DNA from: Paraclostridium dentum
GTDB lineage: Bacteria; Bacillota; Clostridia; Peptostreptococcales; Peptostreptococcaceae
Assembly: GCF_012922555.1 (NCBI RefSeq)
Contig: NZ_WIPK01000010.1
Location: forward strand, 1-64,000
Direction of reading: 5' to 3'
Length of the DNA stretch: 64,000 nt
Shown: piece by piece, positions 1-7,715 of the stretch
How positions within the stretch are numbered: the stretch's first letter is position 1
How the letters are laid out: each line of letters begins with the position of its first letter
Notes under the pieces: generated by a model
What the model saw: the letters and a program-made list of their open reading frames with translations, nothing else
The model's database searches: none
Told to the model about the DNA's origin: nothing
Translations under genes and position numbers: made by a program

Positions 1-34
1 GAGTGACCTAAATAAATAGATATTTTATTTACAT

Positions 35-79
35 AGAAACTTCGCTCTATACCACTAGATTGTAGTTTCTTTTTTTTTA
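35..79 (+). terminator. Putative intrinsic terminator
   Basis: Arms AGAAACT (35-41) and AGTTTCT (64-70) are followed by a run of T from 71. The loop is long (22 nt). It probably ends a gene lying left of the window. Positions 80-265 hold no gene that I can support. Confidence 0.4.
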
Positions 80-265
80 TTTCTATATTTATATTATACT
101 ATAAAATTTAGAAAATTAAACACGAAAATTAAATAAACTATTAACACGTTAAATTTTTCAATAATTTAAGTTTAATTGTATTTTGCCTACCTTACAAATT
201 TGTTCGGCAGTCTTACACATTCTACATGATATCATATACTCAAATACTAAGCAGGAGAATTGAAC

Positions 266-361
266 ATGAAACAAGATACGAAGGTTTTAATTATAGAGAT
301 AACAAAACTTATAGTATCTATATCTTTAATCATTTTATATCTTAATCAACTAATAAAGTGA
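266..361 (+). CDS. 31-residue small membrane peptide
   Basis: ATG preceded by GCAGGAG with 8-nt spacing. It encodes 31 residues: a charged start (MKQDTK), then a hydrophobic stretch from about residue 7 to 26, ending LNQLIK. It has no Cys and no signal-peptidase site. I do not recognise a family. Its size and composition resemble single-pass membrane peptides such as type I toxins or small regulatory proteins, but no antisense RNA can be shown here. A similar 32-residue peptide follows 48 nt downstream. Confidence 0.5.
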   Translation: MKQDTKVLIIEITKLIVSISLIILYLNQLIK

Positions 362-409
362 TTAAAAGTGTATTTACTTTAAGTAAGACTTTTAACGTGA
401 GGTGCCAAA

Positions 410-508
410 ATGAAAAAGAGATACAAAGAAAATTTACTTATAACTTATAAATTAATCCTGATATTGATATTCCTTATGATGGTTGTATATTTAATATTAA
501 AAAAATAG
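410..508 (+). CDS. 32-residue small membrane peptide
   Basis: ATG preceded by GTGAGGTG. It encodes 32 residues with a basic N-terminus (MKKRYKEN), one hydrophobic segment (about residues 9-30) and a final KK, giving positive charge at both ends. The leader contains TTTACTTTAAGTAA, a small palindrome followed by GTGAGGTG, and the same combination precedes the gene at 7426. The family is unknown. It could be a membrane-acting toxin or a regulatory peptide, but neither is demonstrated. Confidence 0.5.
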   Translation: MKKRYKENLLITYKLILILIFLMMVVYLILKK

Positions 509-566
509 CCTAAAATATGCTAATATTTAGATATAATATGAACATCTATACTCGGGAGATTTAACT

Positions 567-1139
567 ATGAAAAATAAAACACTTAATTTAATTACAGGTA
601 TTATAATTTTATCTATTATGCTACTTGAAGTTTACAAAATATCACAACCAGCATATTTCGCAATAAAATCAGACACTGTGAAAGATCAAGTTTATGCATA
701 TAAATTGATAACAAAATCAAATAAATTTAATGATTTATATCTTAATATAGCTAGATTGATAGAAAAAAATACTGAAATTTCCTCTGACGACGTTAATAAA
801 ATAGTAGATACAAGTGGTTATAAAAATGTTGAAAAGACTAGGACCAAAGGAATTGACACTAAAATTACATATACGATAAATACAGGAAATTTGACCTTAA
901 TATTTTATTATAATGAATCAAGAAAATTTATTGAAAGAATTGATGAATTTAATAAAGGTGAGAACATACAACTACAAGTTTTTAGAGATGATGCAGAGAA
1001 TTTATATATTCAATCATTTAAAAAATGTAATAATTTAATAGAACGATATATAATTTTAAAAAAACTTAGAAATAATGGTGTAAAAATAGTAGATGATAAA
1101 CTTAGACCAATACTTAAAGAAATATCAAAATTTTATTAG
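567..1139 (+). CDS. Membrane-anchored protein of unknown function
   Basis: 190 residues behind the ribosome site CGGGAG. An N-terminal hydrophobic segment (about residues 8-24) would serve as an anchor or uncleaved signal. The remainder is polar, Lys- and Asn-rich and probably mixed alpha/beta, facing outside. I recognise no family motif. A TATAAT-like box lies at 533-538. It sits between two small peptides and the first member of the paralogous membrane family that recurs at 38.2-39.3 kb. Confidence 0.6.
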   Translation: MKNKTLNLITGIIILSIMLLEVYKISQPAYFAIKSDTVKDQVYAYKLITKSNKFNDLYLNIARLIEKNTEISSDDVNKIVDTSGYKNVEKTRTKGIDTKITYTINTGNLTLIFYYNESRKFIERIDEFNKGENIQLQVFRDDAENLYIQSFKKCNNLIERYIILKKLRNNGVKIVDDKLRPILKEISKFY

Positions 1140-1294
1140 AATAATACAGATTTAATTTTTAATATAGGTTTACATGCATAAATTTATATTGCAATTTTCC
1201 TAATAAAACCATAATTATAAATTATTGTATATAAATTCAATGGATATGATATGATTAATTTAAAAGATTTTAATTTTAAGGGGAGGGGATCATT

Positions 1295-1810
1295 ATAGAA
1301 TTTAAATATACCAATACAATGGATGAATATTTAAATGGATATAAACTTTTATTAAAATTAAGTAAAAATTACTTTATAAGATATAAGTTACTACCTAGGA
1401 TGCTTATTATTTTGTGTATAGTATATATTATATTACAAATTAATGAAATTCTAATATATCCTTTTTCAATCCAACCTTATTTATGGATTTTACTAATGAG
1501 TTATTTATTATATAGGTTCTCTAGAGTTGAAAAAGTATTTATTAAATCTATAGAAAAAAAACTTGGTGTTAAATCTGTAATATTCAAAGAATTAACTTGT
1601 ACAGTGGAAAATAATAGGTTCATGTATGAGCAAGGAAACAATAGAATTGAAGTTTTATTTAGTCAAATTTATAAGGTTATTGAAGATAATAATGCTATTT
1701 ATATATTTGGAAAGGAATACTTGATTCTTTTAATAATACCTACTAGTGTATTTAAAACTAGTGAAGAAAAAAATGATTTTATAAAGAAAATGGAAGTGTA
1801 TAATGCTTAA
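1295..1810 (+). CDS. Membrane protein of a three-member paralogous family; probable non-ATG start
   Basis: Family shared with the genes at 38229 and 38777. Conserved N-terminus (I-E-F-K-Y-T-N), two hydrophobic segments in the first half, then a soluble C-terminal half with a conserved YKVIEDNNAIYIFG-type stretch and an (I)IPxxxFK motif near the end. The first ATG is at 1319, but the conserved IEFKYTN peptide lies upstream of it, behind AGGGGAGGGG. In frame there are only ATC (1289), ATT (1292) and ATA (1295). ATA has the best spacing (6 nt) and gives 171 residues, matching the paralogs. Layout resembles YcxB-like proteins, but I cannot assign the family firmly. Confidence 0.6.
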   Translation: MEFKYTNTMDEYLNGYKLLLKLSKNYFIRYKLLPRMLIILCIVYIILQINEILIYPFSIQPYLWILLMSYLLYRFSRVEKVFIKSIEKKLGVKSVIFKELTCTVENNRFMYEQGNNRIEVLFSQIYKVIEDNNAIYIFGKEYLILLIIPTSVFKTSEEKNDFIKKMEVYNA

Positions 1811-1841
1811 AGCATTATACACTTCCATTTTCTTTATAAAA
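1777..1841. repeat. Long perfect inverted repeat overlapping a gene end
   Basis: The last 32 bases or so of the gene that ends at 1810 are followed at once by their own reverse complement, with arms about 1777-1808 and 1810-1841 around one central base. It could act as a terminator hairpin. It looks like an inverted duplication of the gene's 3' end. From 1842 to 2096 I see no gene. Confidence 0.7.
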
Positions 1842-2096
1842 AGTACTTTATTATAATTATATGTAAAAATATTAGTTTTTGTATAACTGCAATCATATTT
1901 TTATTTGAGTAAGTTATAAATAGTAAAAAATCATCTAAACTTAAATTTAATTAAAGGATTTTAAAGTATTATATCGTAATTACTATTAATAGAACTATTC
2001 CGAATACATTCGATTATTTTATTGACAAACCATAACTCAACTTGATAGACTAGTTATACAACAATTTCTAAATGAAATCTTGAAACAAATAAAATT

Positions 2097-2153
2097 ACAA
2101 ATACAATAACAATTTGTTAAATTAATTATTAAACAGATTGTTATTGTATTTGT
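2097..2153. repeat. Inverted repeat upstream of parA (possible centromere or operator)
   Basis: Two 22-nt arms (2097-2118 and 2132-2153) pair with one mismatch around a 13-nt loop. The core is AACAATTTGTT / AACAGATTGTT. It ends 24 nt before the parA start and is not followed by a T-run, so it fits a binding site for the partition proteins better than a terminator. The role is inferred from position only. Confidence 0.5.
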
Positions 2154-2176
2154 TCAACCATAGAGGAGGAAGTATT

Positions 2177-2983
2177 TTGAAAATATGTTCATTTTTTAAT
2201 GTAAAGGGTGGAGTTGGAAAAACAACTCTAACAGCTTTAACAGCAATTAAATTAAGCAAAGAAGGCAATAAAGTTCTAATCATTGATGCAGATACTCAAG
2301 CAAACTTAACTCAGTTTTTATATAAAGTATCACATAGCGATAAAACGATGTTTGAAGCATTAACAGATAACTCAAGTGCAGATGAGGTTATAATTAAATC
2401 TCCACTTCCAAAGTATTCAAATATAGATTTAATACCATCTGATTTAAGTTTAAGTGTTCTTTCTGAGTTTCTTACAACTAAGACTAATAGAGAGAAGTCA
2501 GTTTGGAGATGGTTCAAATCTAATATAGAAACTTTAAAAAATTACGATTATGTATTTATAGATTTATCTCCATCTTATGATCTAATTGCTAGAAACTTTA
2601 TGATAGTATCAGATTCAATTATAACTCCTTTAGAATATCAAGATATTGCATCGATAAGAGGGTGCGAATTATTTTATAAGAAGTTTAATCAAGACTTAGT
2701 AGATATGGAAATGGAAAACACAGCTAAAAGAGCTGTAATTATAAATTCATACACTGAAAGAAAACTTTCTACTGCAGATATATTTAATGATTACTTAGAT
2801 CAATTTGAAGATATAAAACAAGATCTATTAGAAAGCAAGTTAAGTGATACAACTTTAATTAAGAATGCGATACTAAATAAATTAGACATAGAAGATTATT
2901 GTAAAAAAATTAAAAGAAGCCATAAGGTTAGAGAAGAATTTGGGGAATTAATAGAAGAATTAAAAGAAAAGGAAGTGTTATAA
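2177..2983 (+). CDS. parA: ParA family partition ATPase
   Basis: 268 residues from a TTG start at 2177, chosen because GAGGAGG lies 7-8 nt upstream and the protein then begins at the usual ParA start (MKICSFFNVKGGVGKTT). Deviant Walker A with signature Lys at residues 10-17, Walker A' motif DAD at 37-39, Walker B hydrophobics ending FIDL at about 129. Soluble ATPase that in this family positions plasmid copies by cycling on the nucleoid. There is no N-terminal HTH, as in small type Ib-like ParA proteins. It is followed 2 nt later by its likely partner. Confidence 0.9.
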   Translation: MKICSFFNVKGGVGKTTLTALTAIKLSKEGNKVLIIDADTQANLTQFLYKVSHSDKTMFEALTDNSSADEVIIKSPLPKYSNIDLIPSDLSLSVLSEFLTTKTNREKSVWRWFKSNIETLKNYDYVFIDLSPSYDLIARNFMIVSDSIITPLEYQDIASIRGCELFYKKFNQDLVDMEMENTAKRAVIINSYTERKLSTADIFNDYLDQFEDIKQDLLESKLSDTTLIKNAILNKLDIEDYCKKIKRSHKVREEFGELIEELKEKEVL

Positions 2984-2985
2984 AT

Positions 2986-3363
2986 ATGGGAATAGATAAA
3001 TTTTTAGTAGATGAGGAAAAAGTGGAGTTACCTAAAAAAAATTATAAGTCAAAAGTAGATGACAAGTTAAAAACTAAATTCGAAGAAGAAGAGGTAAAGC
3101 CTAATTCAATTAACTTATTAGAAATGGAGGAAGACAAGAAATCAAGTAAGAAGGTTTCTATGTCTATATACTTCGAAGAAGATGATTTAAAGCTATTAAA
3201 AGCTATATCAAAGTTTAAAAATACAACTGTAAACAAAACAGTAATGAGTATACTAGAAGGGCCTTTAGAAACAACTAAAAGCAATTTGCCAAATGATTTC
3301 AACATAGATAAATTAGCAAAAGATTATGATAAAACTAGCAGAAATAAAAAGGCTAGAAGATAG
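2986..3363 (+). CDS. ParB-like partner with ribbon-helix-helix region
   Basis: 125 residues, starting 2 nt after parA, so co-transcribed. A charged, probably disordered N-terminus (residues 1-53) precedes KKVSMSIYFEEDDLKLLKA (about 55-73) and a following helix, a pattern typical of ribbon-helix-helix DNA-binding folds. The basic tail ends NKKARR. The small size and the position after parA suggest a ParG/Omega-like centromere-binding adaptor, not a classical ParB. The family is inferred from fold pattern and context. Confidence 0.7.
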   Translation: MGIDKFLVDEEKVELPKKNYKSKVDDKLKTKFEEEEVKPNSINLLEMEEDKKSSKKVSMSIYFEEDDLKLLKAISKFKNTTVNKTVMSILEGPLETTKSNLPNDFNIDKLAKDYDKTSRNKKARR

Positions 3364-3408
3364 TAATTCCAATGATTTAATTACAAATCAAATAACAAAT
3401 TCAAAATA

Positions 3409-3472
3409 AAATGGTGTAACAAATTATAAAACAAATACATTTATATTTGTTTTATAATTTGTTACACCATTT
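3409..3472. terminator. Long perfect hairpin after the par operon
   Basis: Perfect 29-nt arms (3409-3437 and 3444-3472) with a 6-nt loop. The core TGGTGTAACAAATTATAAAA is nearly shared with the hairpin at 16740. It lies directly after the par operon. Relatives occur at 16740, 21381, 32691 and 37317, all between convergent genes, which suggests termination. A partition site is the alternative. Confidence 0.6.
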
Positions 3473-3714
3473 GTTAGTTTAAACTTTATTCAAATATATC
3501 TTATTAATTGTAGTATTATATAAGTGAAATTAAGTAACTAGTAAAAGTATATCACTCTTGTTTAATGACTATTATTTTTAGAGATTTTTTCATAAAATAT
3601 TTTATTTAGTAGGAAATCTAAAATATTTGTAGAATATCCATATAAATAGGCTTTTGAGCAAATTATACAATCTAAAGCTTAAAGTGAAACGAATTTTTAC
3701 AGGAGGCTATTTTT

Positions 3715-3969
3715 ATGGATTTAAAAATAAGTGATTTACCTCCACAATTTGAAAGCATAGCTATGAAGGTTGGAATGGATATAACCAAGATGCTATTTAA
3801 AGAATTTGGAGGAACATCTGTGTACTTTCCTACTGAAAAGATGATATATAAAGATGCTCGTGATAGAGAGATTATAGAAAAGTTTAATGGATTTAATGTA
3901 AAAGAGTTGGCTAGTAATTACAATATGTCTGAAAGTTATATTAGATCTATTATCCGCAATAGTAGATAA
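3715..3969 (+). CDS. Mor transcription activator family protein
   Basis: 84 residues behind a clear AGGAGG. The C-terminal half (YFPTEKMI, then ARDREIIEKFNG and ELASNYNMSESYIRSII) matches the dimerisation strand plus helix-turn-helix arrangement of the Mor/C family of phage activators. In Mu-like phages these activate middle genes; stand-alone copies are common in Firmicutes accessory DNA. There are no phage genes around it and its target is unknown. The 240 nt upstream hold nothing I recognise. Confidence 0.75.
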   Translation: MDLKISDLPPQFESIAMKVGMDITKMLFKEFGGTSVYFPTEKMIYKDARDREIIEKFNGFNVKELASNYNMSESYIRSIIRNSR

Positions 3970-4074
3970 TTATAATATATTGTATAAACACCAGTACTAT
4001 ACTGTAAATAGGTAGTAATCATTATATTTAGCAAGATAATATATACATAATTTGTTATTTAGGAGGATTCAATA

Positions 4075-4929
4075 ATGGTCAATTACGACACACTTGAAAA
4101 TGTAAGTATTGAAAGACTACATAATACATTCATGGAGGCTTTTTCAGATTATGAAGTAAAAATAGATATGCCTATTTTAAAGCTTAAGCAAAGGCTTCAG
4201 CGAACAGGTTATGTTACACAAGCCTCAATGGGTGCATCTGATAACGGTGTATTAGTTGGTTTCCTATTAAATTCAATTAGAGAATGGGATGGTAATCTAA
4301 CTGCTTATGATACTGGAACTGGCGTTGTAAAGGAATATAGAAATAAGGGTATAACAAGTGCTATGTTTGTAAATGTACTGAAAAACCTTAAAGAAATGGA
4401 AGTTAAACAATATTTGCTTGAGGTAATTCAATCTAACACATCTGCAGTTCATTTGTATAAAAAACAAGGATTTGAGGTATCAAGAGAGTTTGAATGTTTT
4501 AATTTAGAGAAAAAACTATTTACTTGTACCCCAACACATCAAGTCAAACACATTGATGATATTACAGAAATCGATTGGGTTAAATTAATGAGTTTTTGGG
4601 ATTTTAACCCATCATGGCAAAATTCAATTGACTCAATAAAAGCTGTATCAGATGCATTCATATGCTCTACTGTTAGTATTAATGATGAAATTGTTGGATA
4701 TGGAATAATTGATAAAAATACAGGAGATATCCCACAAATAGCAGTTGATAAAAATTATAGAGGTAAAGGTATTGGAAGTAGTATATTGGCAGACTTGGTT
4801 AAAAATACAAAATCATCTACTCTTAATGTTGTTAATATAGATAGTCAATGTGTTTCTATGAATGATTTCTTACTAAAGTTAGGTTTTAAACTGGTAGTAA
4901 AACAATATGAAATGGTTTTAGCATTATAA
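4075..4929 (+). CDS. GNAT acetyltransferase with two GNAT domains
   Basis: 284 residues, start behind AGGAGG. The N-terminal GNAT domain carries the acetyl-CoA loop KEYRNKGITSAM (about residues 83-94), and a second GNAT fold in the C-terminal half carries DKNYRGKGIGSSI (about 222-234). Fused double GNATs are common in Firmicutes; one domain often keeps the catalytic role. The substrate cannot be deduced. It is one of nine GNAT genes in the window and is followed by a strong hairpin. Confidence 0.85.
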   Translation: MVNYDTLENVSIERLHNTFMEAFSDYEVKIDMPILKLKQRLQRTGYVTQASMGASDNGVLVGFLLNSIREWDGNLTAYDTGTGVVKEYRNKGITSAMFVNVLKNLKEMEVKQYLLEVIQSNTSAVHLYKKQGFEVSREFECFNLEKKLFTCTPTHQVKHIDDITEIDWVKLMSFWDFNPSWQNSIDSIKAVSDAFICSTVSINDEIVGYGIIDKNTGDIPQIAVDKNYRGKGIGSSILADLVKNTKSSTLNVVNIDSQCVSMNDFLLKLGFKLVVKQYEMVLAL

Positions 4930-4934
4930 TAATT

Positions 4935-4980
4935 AAAAATAGCTCACTAATCTAAAATATTAGATTAATGAGCTATTTTT
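4935..4980. terminator. Bidirectional intrinsic terminator
   Basis: AAAAATAGCTCACTAATCTA pairs with the mirrored arm ending GAGCTATTTTT (4935-4955 with 4960-4980). The A-run and T-run on either side let it serve the GNAT gene (+) and the small peptide gene (-) that converge here. Confidence 0.8.
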
Positions 4981-5133
4981 GTGTGCATTTACTTAGCTAC
5001 ATAAAAAACTATTACTGTAATTAACTTATTAGTTTGAATTTTATATAGCTAATTAGTAAGTGACTTATCTATATAAAAAGGGATTTGGGAATTTCGTTAA
5101 ATACATTTTATCAATTAATTATCTATATAAAGT

Positions 5134-5232
5134 TTATTGTTGGTTTGCAACTTCTAATTCTGAGCTTACTAGCCCTGCTCCTACTGCTAATATAAATGGA
5201 ACTATCATTAAACTTCCTAAAATTATTGTCAT
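5134..5232 (-). CDS. 32-residue hydrophobic peptide, paralog of the one at 28035
   Basis: Start codon at 5232 on the minus strand behind AAAGGAGG. The peptide begins MTIILGSLMIVPFILAV, then GAGLVSSELEVANQQ: one membrane-spanning segment (residues 2-22) and an invariant polar tail, SSELEVANQQ. The copy at 28035 differs at only a few positions and shares its promoter region, so both are real genes. There is no Cys and no leader cleavage motif. Function unknown: a signalling peptide, leaderless bacteriocin or small membrane regulator are all possible. Confidence 0.75.
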   Translation of the reverse strand: MTIILGSLMIVPFILAVGAGLVSSELEVANQQ

Positions 5233-5273
5233 TTGTAATTCCTCCTTTTAGTTATCTTTCATTTGATAAGTTT

Positions 5274-5334
5274 ATTATACAGCTATAACATTAAAAGAGC
5301 CTGACACAAAGCTTAAATAATTCTTACATTTTTG
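5274..5334 (-). promoter_or_regulatory. Promoter with conserved upstream box
   Basis: On the minus strand: CAAAAATGTAAGAA, then TTTAAGCTT and GTGTCAGGCT, then 18 nt to TATAAT (-10 at 5274-5279). The same blocks with the same 18-nt spacing occur before the paralog (28174-28234). No good -35 is visible, and AAG triplets recur about every 11 bp, which suggests an activator site. The binder is unknown. Confidence 0.6.
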
Positions 5335-5514
5335 ATAGGTTCATTAACTCCTTACAAAACTATACGATAACATCCATGATACAAATGATATTATAAGTAC
5401 AAATAACAATAAACAAAGGAGAAATAAAATATGACACAAGGAATAATAATTAGCAAACTAGAGGCTATAGGTCGATAAGAAAGATATGTTCTTTATTAAT
5501 AGTCTTGAAGGTGA

Positions 5515-5838
5515 GTGAACGCAAATGTCAATTATAACTATATTAATGGTTATTTGGTTTTTAATAAAAGTTATAAGTTAAAAGAAACTAAAGATATAGA
5601 AAAGTATGTATTAACATGCCCTACAAGAATCAAAGATAGAGATGGATACATAAAATTTTACTCCAAAATATATTATAGGAGTGGAATATATTTAATTATA
5701 TTTGAAATATTTTGTATGCTAAATAAATATTATTTTAATTTACCTATAGGTGTACTCCTATTAATATTTGGTATAATTTTCATAGCAGCTTTTATAGAGG
5801 CAATTATAATTGATAAAAAAAGTCACCAATTTGTTTAA
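5515..5838 (+). CDS. Small membrane protein, paralog of the gene at 41140; possibly frameshifted
   Basis: 107 residues from GTG. The part from KETKDIEKYVL onward (…RIKDRDGYIKFYSK…, then two membrane segments) aligns with the 103-residue protein at 41140 (KTKNIKKYAF…RVKDKDGYIKLFSK). The N-terminus does not align. An ATG at 5525 in another frame has better spacing from GAAGGTGAG and reads as a membrane helix (MSIITILMVIWFLIKVIS), with the frame lost near TTTTTAATAAAA. The gene may therefore carry a one-base indel. Unknown function; its stop lies inside the repeat that follows. Confidence 0.5.
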   Translation: MNANVNYNYINGYLVFNKSYKLKETKDIEKYVLTCPTRIKDRDGYIKFYSKIYYRSGIYLIIFEIFCMLNKYYFNLPIGVLLLIFGIIFIAAFIEAIIIDKKSHQFV

Positions 5839-5925
5839 AGATTAGTGGTAAAAAAGCCCTTGGAATTTATTTATATTCTAAGGGCTTTAACTTTGTTCTA
5901 AATACAGTAAAAGTCGCTTAATGTA
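5828..5925 (+). repeat. Directional palindromic element, copy 1
   Basis: Hairpin core 5853-5888 (AAAGCCCTTGGAAT with ATTCTAAGGGCTTT), left flank TTGTTTAAAG, right flank TTAACTTTGTTCTAAATAC. It lies between converging genes; the stop of the left gene is inside the element. Confidence 0.7.
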
Positions 5926-5932
5926 CAAAATA

Positions 5933-6796
5933 TTATTTTATAGCAACCCATATCTCACTGTAAACATTTGATAAATTAGACATATCTCCATTAAAAGATA
6001 TTCCCGGTGCATCTACTAGTTCATAACCTGAAGACGGTAACCACTCAGAGGCTATTTTAGCATATGTGTCCTGCATTAAATTTGGGAATTGACCCTCACA
6101 GGAAAATATAGCCCATGTATGACTAGGAACTTCAACTACATCAAACTCTCCAAAGTCTAAATCTAACGTAGTTATTGACCCTATTAAATGATCTAGGTTT
6201 CCTTTTTCTTCATATACTCCATCATCAAGATTAAAAGACGCATTAACTACAGTTTTTACCTCTGTGTCTCTGTACGACTGTAATCTTTCCCTTTGCTCTT
6301 GTGTTATACTCTGAGCTATCTTCATTATTTCTGGATTTTGTCCTTCAAATACAATAGGAACTCTTTTTTTAACTCCTACTAGTTTAAATGGATTTTTCTT
6401 TTCTATACGATAATTCATATTGCTTCCTCCTCTAATTGTTAATTGAAATGTCATACTAGGATAAATTTTAAAATCTTTATGATTCTTTAATTCTGATGGA
6501 TTTACTCCAAACCACTCTTTAAATGCTCTTGTAAATCCATCTGCAGAATCATATCCATACTTAATTGCAACATCTATAATTTTCATTTTATTGTTAATTA
6601 AATCAAGACTTGCTTCTGATAGCTTTCTTTTTCTAATATAGCTACTAAGTGTCATTCCAGAAAGGTAAGAAAATATCTTCCTAAAATGAAACTCGGATAC
6701 ACCTGCAATTCGAGAAACTTTTTTGAAATCTACTTCATTTTCTAAATTTTGATCTATATATTTCATAGCTTTATTAAAATTATTAATCATATCCAT
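5933..6796 (-). CDS. AraC family regulator with GyrI-like effector-binding domain
   Basis: 287 residues. Residues 1-105 hold two HTH motifs of the AraC/XylS type (VSRIAGVSEFHFRKIFSYL and VAIKYGYDSADGFTRAFKEW, followed by GVNPSELK). Residues 125-287 resemble the GyrI-like/AraC_E_bind small-molecule domain, ending with the typical SEIWVAIK. This order (HTH first, GyrI-like second) is that of drug- or ligand-responsive Rob/SoxS-like regulators of Firmicutes. No target gene is adjacent. The short palindromic sequence AACTATTTTTAATAAAATAGTT (6890s) may be an autoregulatory site. Confidence 0.85.
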   Translation of the reverse strand: MDMINNFNKAMKYIDQNLENEVDFKKVSRIAGVSEFHFRKIFSYLSGMTLSSYIRKRKLSEASLDLINNKMKIIDVAIKYGYDSADGFTRAFKEWFGVNPSELKNHKDFKIYPSMTFQLTIRGGSNMNYRIEKKNPFKLVGVKKRVPIVFEGQNPEIMKIAQSITQEQRERLQSYRDTEVKTVVNASFNLDDGVYEEKGNLDHLIGSITTLDLDFGEFDVVEVPSHTWAIFSCEGQFPNLMQDTYAKIASEWLPSSGYELVDAPGISFNGDMSNLSNVYSEIWVAIK

Positions 6797-6884
6797 ATAA
6801 AATCACCTCTTATTAACATTATTATAATTTTAATTATTATCAATTTATCGATATTATCTATACAAAAACTATCGATTATAAAAT

Positions 6885-6998
6885 TAATTAACTATTTTTA
6901 ATAAAATAGTTAAAGATACCTAGTTAAAATTACATTAAAATCCATTTATTTAGAGTCTAATATCATTAACTTTATGTAGAGTACATAACTAAATTATA
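6885..6998 (+). repeat. Directional palindromic element, copy 2 (degenerate)
   Basis: Core about 6930-6966 (CATTAAAATCCATTTATTT then GAGTCTAATATCATT), right flank TTAACTTTATGTAGAGTACA and TAACTAA. The arms have decayed. It lies in the 629-bp gene-free stretch 6797-7425, together with a terminator and copy 3. Confidence 0.5.
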
Positions 6999-7039
6999 TT
7001 ATTTGATTTGAAAAGATTTAATTCTTCTCTTAAAACGCA

Positions 7040-7081
7040 AAAAAGAAGAACTGAATTTAAGGAGGTCAGTTCTTCTTTTTT
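7040..7081. terminator. Strong bidirectional hairpin
   Basis: AAAAAGAAGAACTGA (7040-7054) pairs with TCAGTTCTTCTTTTT (7066-7080). The loop contains AAGGAGG. No gene ends here on either strand, so it may close an untranslated RNA or be left from a lost gene. Confidence 0.7.
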
Positions 7082-7220
7082 AATTTGTTTGTTTTCTAGG
7101 AATATACAGCTATTAGCCGAGTATTTAATTTAAATCAATTAGCAAGATTTATTATTAATATTTAGTATATTATAATGATAATCATTTTCATCTAAAAAGT
7201 CAATATAAATTAATTATTTT

Positions 7221-7335
7221 TTAAAAACTTATTTAAATAGTAGTAGTAAAAATGCTATTAAGGTCCATTTAAGTGAATTCTAAGTGCGTTGACTTTATTC
7301 AAATACATAACTTAGTCTCTAAAATAACATTTTAA
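7221..7335 (+). repeat. Directional palindromic element, copy 3 (degenerate)
   Basis: Left flank TTAAAAACTTATTTAAATAG and AGTAGTAAAAATGC, core 7251-7290 with mispaired arms, right flank GACTTTATTCAAATACATAA and CTTAGTCTCTAAAATAAC. The flanks fix its orientation. Confidence 0.6.
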
Positions 7336-7425
7336 TGTGAGTTAAAATTTTAAAAATATTTAATAGATATTTTCATATAATTGTAGTATTATTTACTTTA
7401 AGTAAATTAATTGTGAGGTGAAGTA

Positions 7426-7656
7426 ATGAGACCTGATATAGATAATATAATTTATATATTAATCTATGCGGCATTTTTAATTTCCATAATAGGATCTCTA
7501 GTTTACTTCTGTAAAGAATCTATATGTTCTAAAATTAATGATACTTTTATAAAGACTGTTTTTTATAATAGGCTAGAGTATTTTTATAACTTAATACCAA
7601 AACAGTATTTTGTATTTCAGAAATATGATGTTTGGAGGTATTGTAGTCTATTTTAA
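7426..7656 (+). CDS. Small membrane protein
   Basis: 76 residues, ATG behind GTGAGGTG. Residues 7-30 are hydrophobic ([20 protein letters not shown]); the rest is Tyr- and Phe-rich and does not resemble a known domain. The leader TTTACTTTAAGTAA plus GTGAGGTG is shared with the peptide at 410. The C-terminal part may be run-on after a frameshift. It precedes yidC by 60 nt. Unknown function. Confidence 0.45.
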   Translation: MRPDIDNIIYILIYAAFLISIIGSLVYFCKESICSKINDTFIKTVFYNRLEYFYNLIPKQYFVFQKYDVWRYCSLF

Positions 7657-7715
7657 TTTGAAATGAAATTTTTTTAATCCAAAATATTAAATTATAATTA
7701 AAAGGAGAAAATAAA

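Noticed and set aside
2311-2517. 68-codon minus-strand frame inside parA
   Set aside because: Shadow of parA, no ribosome site.
3715-3969. A Mu-like prophage suggested by the Mor-type regulator
   Set aside because: No other phage gene is present in the window.
5060-5251. 63-codon open frame on the + strand
   Set aside because: It lies opposite the 32-residue minus-strand peptide, which has a strong ribosome site, a paralog and a conserved promoter.
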